Source: Lachnospiraceae bacterium (GTDB lineage Bacteria > Bacillota > Clostridia > Lachnospirales > Lachnospiraceae). Taken from it: a stretch of DNA of 16,363 bases. The stretch lies in the NCBI GenBank assembly GCA_900765975.1, contig CAAFTS010000073.1, positions 1 to 16,363 of the forward strand, read 5' to 3'. Of the stretch, positions 15,109-16,363 are shown piece after piece. The first letter of the stretch is position 1. Every line of letters starts with the position of its first letter. The position numbers and the translations under genes were made by a program. The notes under the pieces are model-generated. The model worked only from the letters and a program-made list of their open reading frames with translations, had not been told where the DNA came from and ran no database searches.

Positions 15109-15148
15109 GGGGATGTGAAAAAACTCGATTGAGTTTTTTCACATCCCC
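15109..15148. terminator. Strong bidirectional terminator between the GIY-YIG and rubrerythrin genes
   Basis: GGGGATGTGAAAAAACTC pairs perfectly over 18 bp with its complement around a GATT loop. Reading minus, a TTCATTTTTTT tract follows, giving a strong terminator for the perR-rubrerythrin operon. Reading plus, TTATTCTG follows and the stem starts right after the GIY-YIG stop codon. Confidence 0.92.
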
Positions 15149-15195
15149 TTATTCTGTAATTTATTCTCTTAATAGACCGTTCTAAAATTCTAATC

Positions 15196-15738
15196 TTAGC
15201 CGAAGTATCTCTTCAGAAGTCCCTCGAATGCTTTTCCGTGACGAGCTTCGTCTCTAGCCATTTCGTGTACTGTATCGTGGATAGCATCAAGATTAGCAGC
15301 TTTTGCTCTCTTAGCAAGATCAAACTTACCAGCTGTAGCTCCGTTCTCTGCTTCTACACGCATTTCAAGATTTTTCTTTGTGCTGTCTGTAACAACTTCG
15401 CCAAGAAGTTCTGCAAACTTAGATGCATGCTCAGCCTCTTCCCAAGCTGCTTTCTCCCAGTACAGACCAATCTCCGGATATCCTTCTCTATGAGCAACTC
15501 TTGCCATAGCAAGGTACATACCAACTTCTGAACACTCTCCTTCAAAGTTAGCTCTCAAGTCTGCAATGATATCTTCGCTAACACCCTGTGCTACTCCTAC
15601 TACGTGCTCAGCAGCCCATTCTCTTTCTCCTGTCATCTCTTTGAACTTGTCAGCTCCAACATGGCACTGTGGACATTCTGCCGGTGCTGCTTCTCCCTCG
15701 TAAACATAACCACATACTGTACATACAAATTTTTTCAT
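15196..15738 (-). CDS. Reverse rubrerythrin (rubredoxin-first NADH peroxidase type)
   Basis: A cytoplasmic peroxide-reducing enzyme (180 aa). The rubredoxin domain comes first (residues 1-35; [10 protein letters not shown] and CPQCH give Cys6, Cys9, Cys22 and Cys25 for iron) and the ferritin-like diiron domain second, the order known as reverse rubrerythrin in clostridia. Diiron ligand motifs are GECSE at 67-71, EEAEH (Glu101-x-x-His104), VEAEN near 128-132 and DEARH (Glu164-x-x-His167). In Clostridium acetobutylicum such proteins reduce H2O2 and O2 with NADH-derived electrons and are repressed by PerR. AAAGGAG lies ten bases before the ATG. It lies 38 bases after perR on the same strand and ends before a strong terminator, so the two likely form an operon: sensor plus effector of peroxide stress. 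Confidence 0.95.
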   Translation of the reverse strand: MKKFVCTVCGYVYEGEAAPAECPQCHVGADKFKEMTGEREWAAEHVVGVAQGVSEDIIADLRANFEGECSEVGMYLAMARVAHREGYPEIGLYWEKAAWEEAEHASKFAELLGEVVTDSTKKNLEMRVEAENGATAGKFDLAKRAKAANLDAIHDTVHEMARDEARHGKAFEGLLKRYFG

Positions 15739-15776
15739 AATTCCTGTTCTCCTTTTCTTTTTCTGATTTTTATTTG

Positions 15777-16172
15777 TTATGACTTTTTAATGCAGTCACT
15801 GCATTGACCAAAAAATATGGTATTACTGGACTCTATAATACCTTCAAAATTTTCAGCTGCCGCCTGATTGATCTGCTCAATCTTAGACATATCTAAATCT
15901 AAGTCCAGTATCTTCCTGCACCTTGTGCAGTAAAAATGATTGTGTGGCTGAACGCATCCATCAAACCTGTCGCCGCCATCGGGAGCGGTAATCTTGATCG
16001 CCTCCCCTAACTCGGTTAATAGCTTCAGATTTCTATATACCGTTCCCAGACTAATGTTAGGAAATTCCTCCCTCACATGCATATATACTGTATCGGCAGT
16101 CGGATGTTCTTTCGTTGTTGCCAAAAACTGTTTGATGGATTCACGCTGCCGACTATATTTCAAGTTCGCCAA
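15777..16172 (-). CDS. perR: Peroxide-responsive repressor PerR (Fur family)
   Basis: A Fur-family metalloregulator (131 aa) that represses peroxide-defence genes until its Fe(II) site is oxidised. The DNA-binding winged helix covers about 1-65 ([12 protein letters not shown] recognition helix). The five regulatory metal ligands of Bacillus PerR (His37, Asp85, His91, His93, Asp104) align by exact spacing to His23, Asp71, His77, His79 and Asp90. The Asp rather than Glu at the last position favours PerR over Fur. The structural zinc site is two CxxC pairs, Cys82/85 and Cys124/127. It is about 14 residues shorter at the N-terminus than the Bacillus protein. The start is TTG with AAAGGGGGA about six bases upstream. 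A palindromic Per box overlaps its promoter, implying autoregulation, and reverse rubrerythrin follows as its probable target. Confidence 0.94.
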   Translation of the reverse strand: MANLKYSRQRESIKQFLATTKEHPTADTVYMHVREEFPNISLGTVYRNLKLLTELGEAIKITAPDGGDRFDGCVQPHNHFYCTRCRKILDLDLDMSKIEQINQAAAENFEGIIESSNTIFFGQCSDCIKKS

Positions 16173-16202
16173 TGGAATCCCCCTTTCGTTTCAATAACGA
16201 TA

Positions 16203-16219
16203 ATAGTAATGATTACTAT
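16203..16219 (-). promoter_or_regulatory. Per box (PerR operator)
   Basis: A perfect palindrome, ATAGTAATCATTACTAT on the minus strand, with an 8-1-8 layout. Its inner 15 bases match the Bacillus Per box TTATAATNATTATAA at most positions. It begins just after the -10 and should cover the transcription start, so bound PerR would block RNA polymerase. Confidence 0.8.
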
Positions 16220-16225
16220 GTTTAT

Positions 16226-16254
16226 ACTATAACCGAGATACTCCAAATTGTCAA
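16226..16254 (-). promoter_or_regulatory. perR-rubrerythrin operon promoter
   Basis: On the minus strand TTGACA (16249-16254), 17 bases, TATAGT (16226-16231): a consensus -35 and a -10 with one mismatch. The leader to the TTG start is about 50 bases and contains the Per box. Confidence 0.88.
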
Positions 16255-16363
16255 CACCTTTTTTTATTTTCTTTTATGTGAACTTCCTTGATAATTAACT
16301 CTCGTTTGCATCAAAACAAGTAGAGAAGGCACTAAAAAAGCCTTAAATTTGGCAAAAAAGCAC
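16255..16363. other. Right-edge spacer, no gene seen
   Basis: About 110 AT-rich bases upstream of the perR promoter. A small AAGGC/GCCTT repeat (near 16326-16344) might be the end of a neighbouring transcript, but it has no clear T-tract. Confidence 0.35.

Noticed and set aside
16326..16344. Small AAGGC/GCCTT hairpin near the right edge
   Set aside because: The 5-bp stem lacks a proper T-tract on either strand and no gene ends there within the window.

Overview
The window looks like chromosomal DNA from a gut Lachnospiraceae bacterium (Firmicutes/Clostridia). Supporting signs are low GC with AT-rich spacers, strong AGGAGG-type ribosome binding sites, several TTG starts, a MecA adaptor of clostridial type, a PerR/reverse-rubrerythrin pair, a large wall-anchored GH95 fucosidase with FIVAR-like repeats, and a group IIC intron whose maturase closely resembles the Eubacterium rectale enzyme. 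Genus cannot be fixed from the sequence alone.

Layout, left to right. 1-3573 (minus): an apparent operon of a membrane-anchored GH18/SH3 glycosidase, a CwlD-like amidase (probably starting at TTG) and tsaC (cut by the left edge). 3665-3898 (minus): a 77-aa protein of unknown function. 4302-5124 (plus): mecA with its promoter and a repeat-rich leader. 5220-5265: a long-stem bidirectional terminator between mecA and the next gene. 5298-10565 (minus): a secreted, sortase-anchored GH95 alpha-fucosidase of about 1755 aa. 10738-11074 (minus): a small DUF1858 protein with its own promoter and terminator. 11075-11501: AT-rich spacer with three perfect DnaA boxes. 11502-13362 (minus): a 1.86-kb group II intron whose maturase ORF has an in-frame TGA at a conserved Trp codon. 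13373-14589 (minus): an SH3/NlpC-P60 secreted peptidoglycan hydrolase with terminator and promoter. 14761-15107 (plus): a GIY-YIG protein. 15109-15148: a perfect 18-bp terminator stem. 15196-16254 (minus): a perR-reverse rubrerythrin operon with a palindromic Per box at its promoter.

Themes: cell-envelope hydrolysis (GH18, amidase, NlpC/P60), host-glycan foraging (fucosidase), protein quality control (MecA) and peroxide defence (PerR plus reverse rubrerythrin). I found no CRISPR array, tRNA, rRNA or phage module, and no clearly novel multi-gene system. The most interesting items are the intron sitting just past the NlpC terminator with a broken maturase, the DnaA-box cluster far from any visible dnaA gene, and unexplained repeats in the mecA and NlpC leaders.
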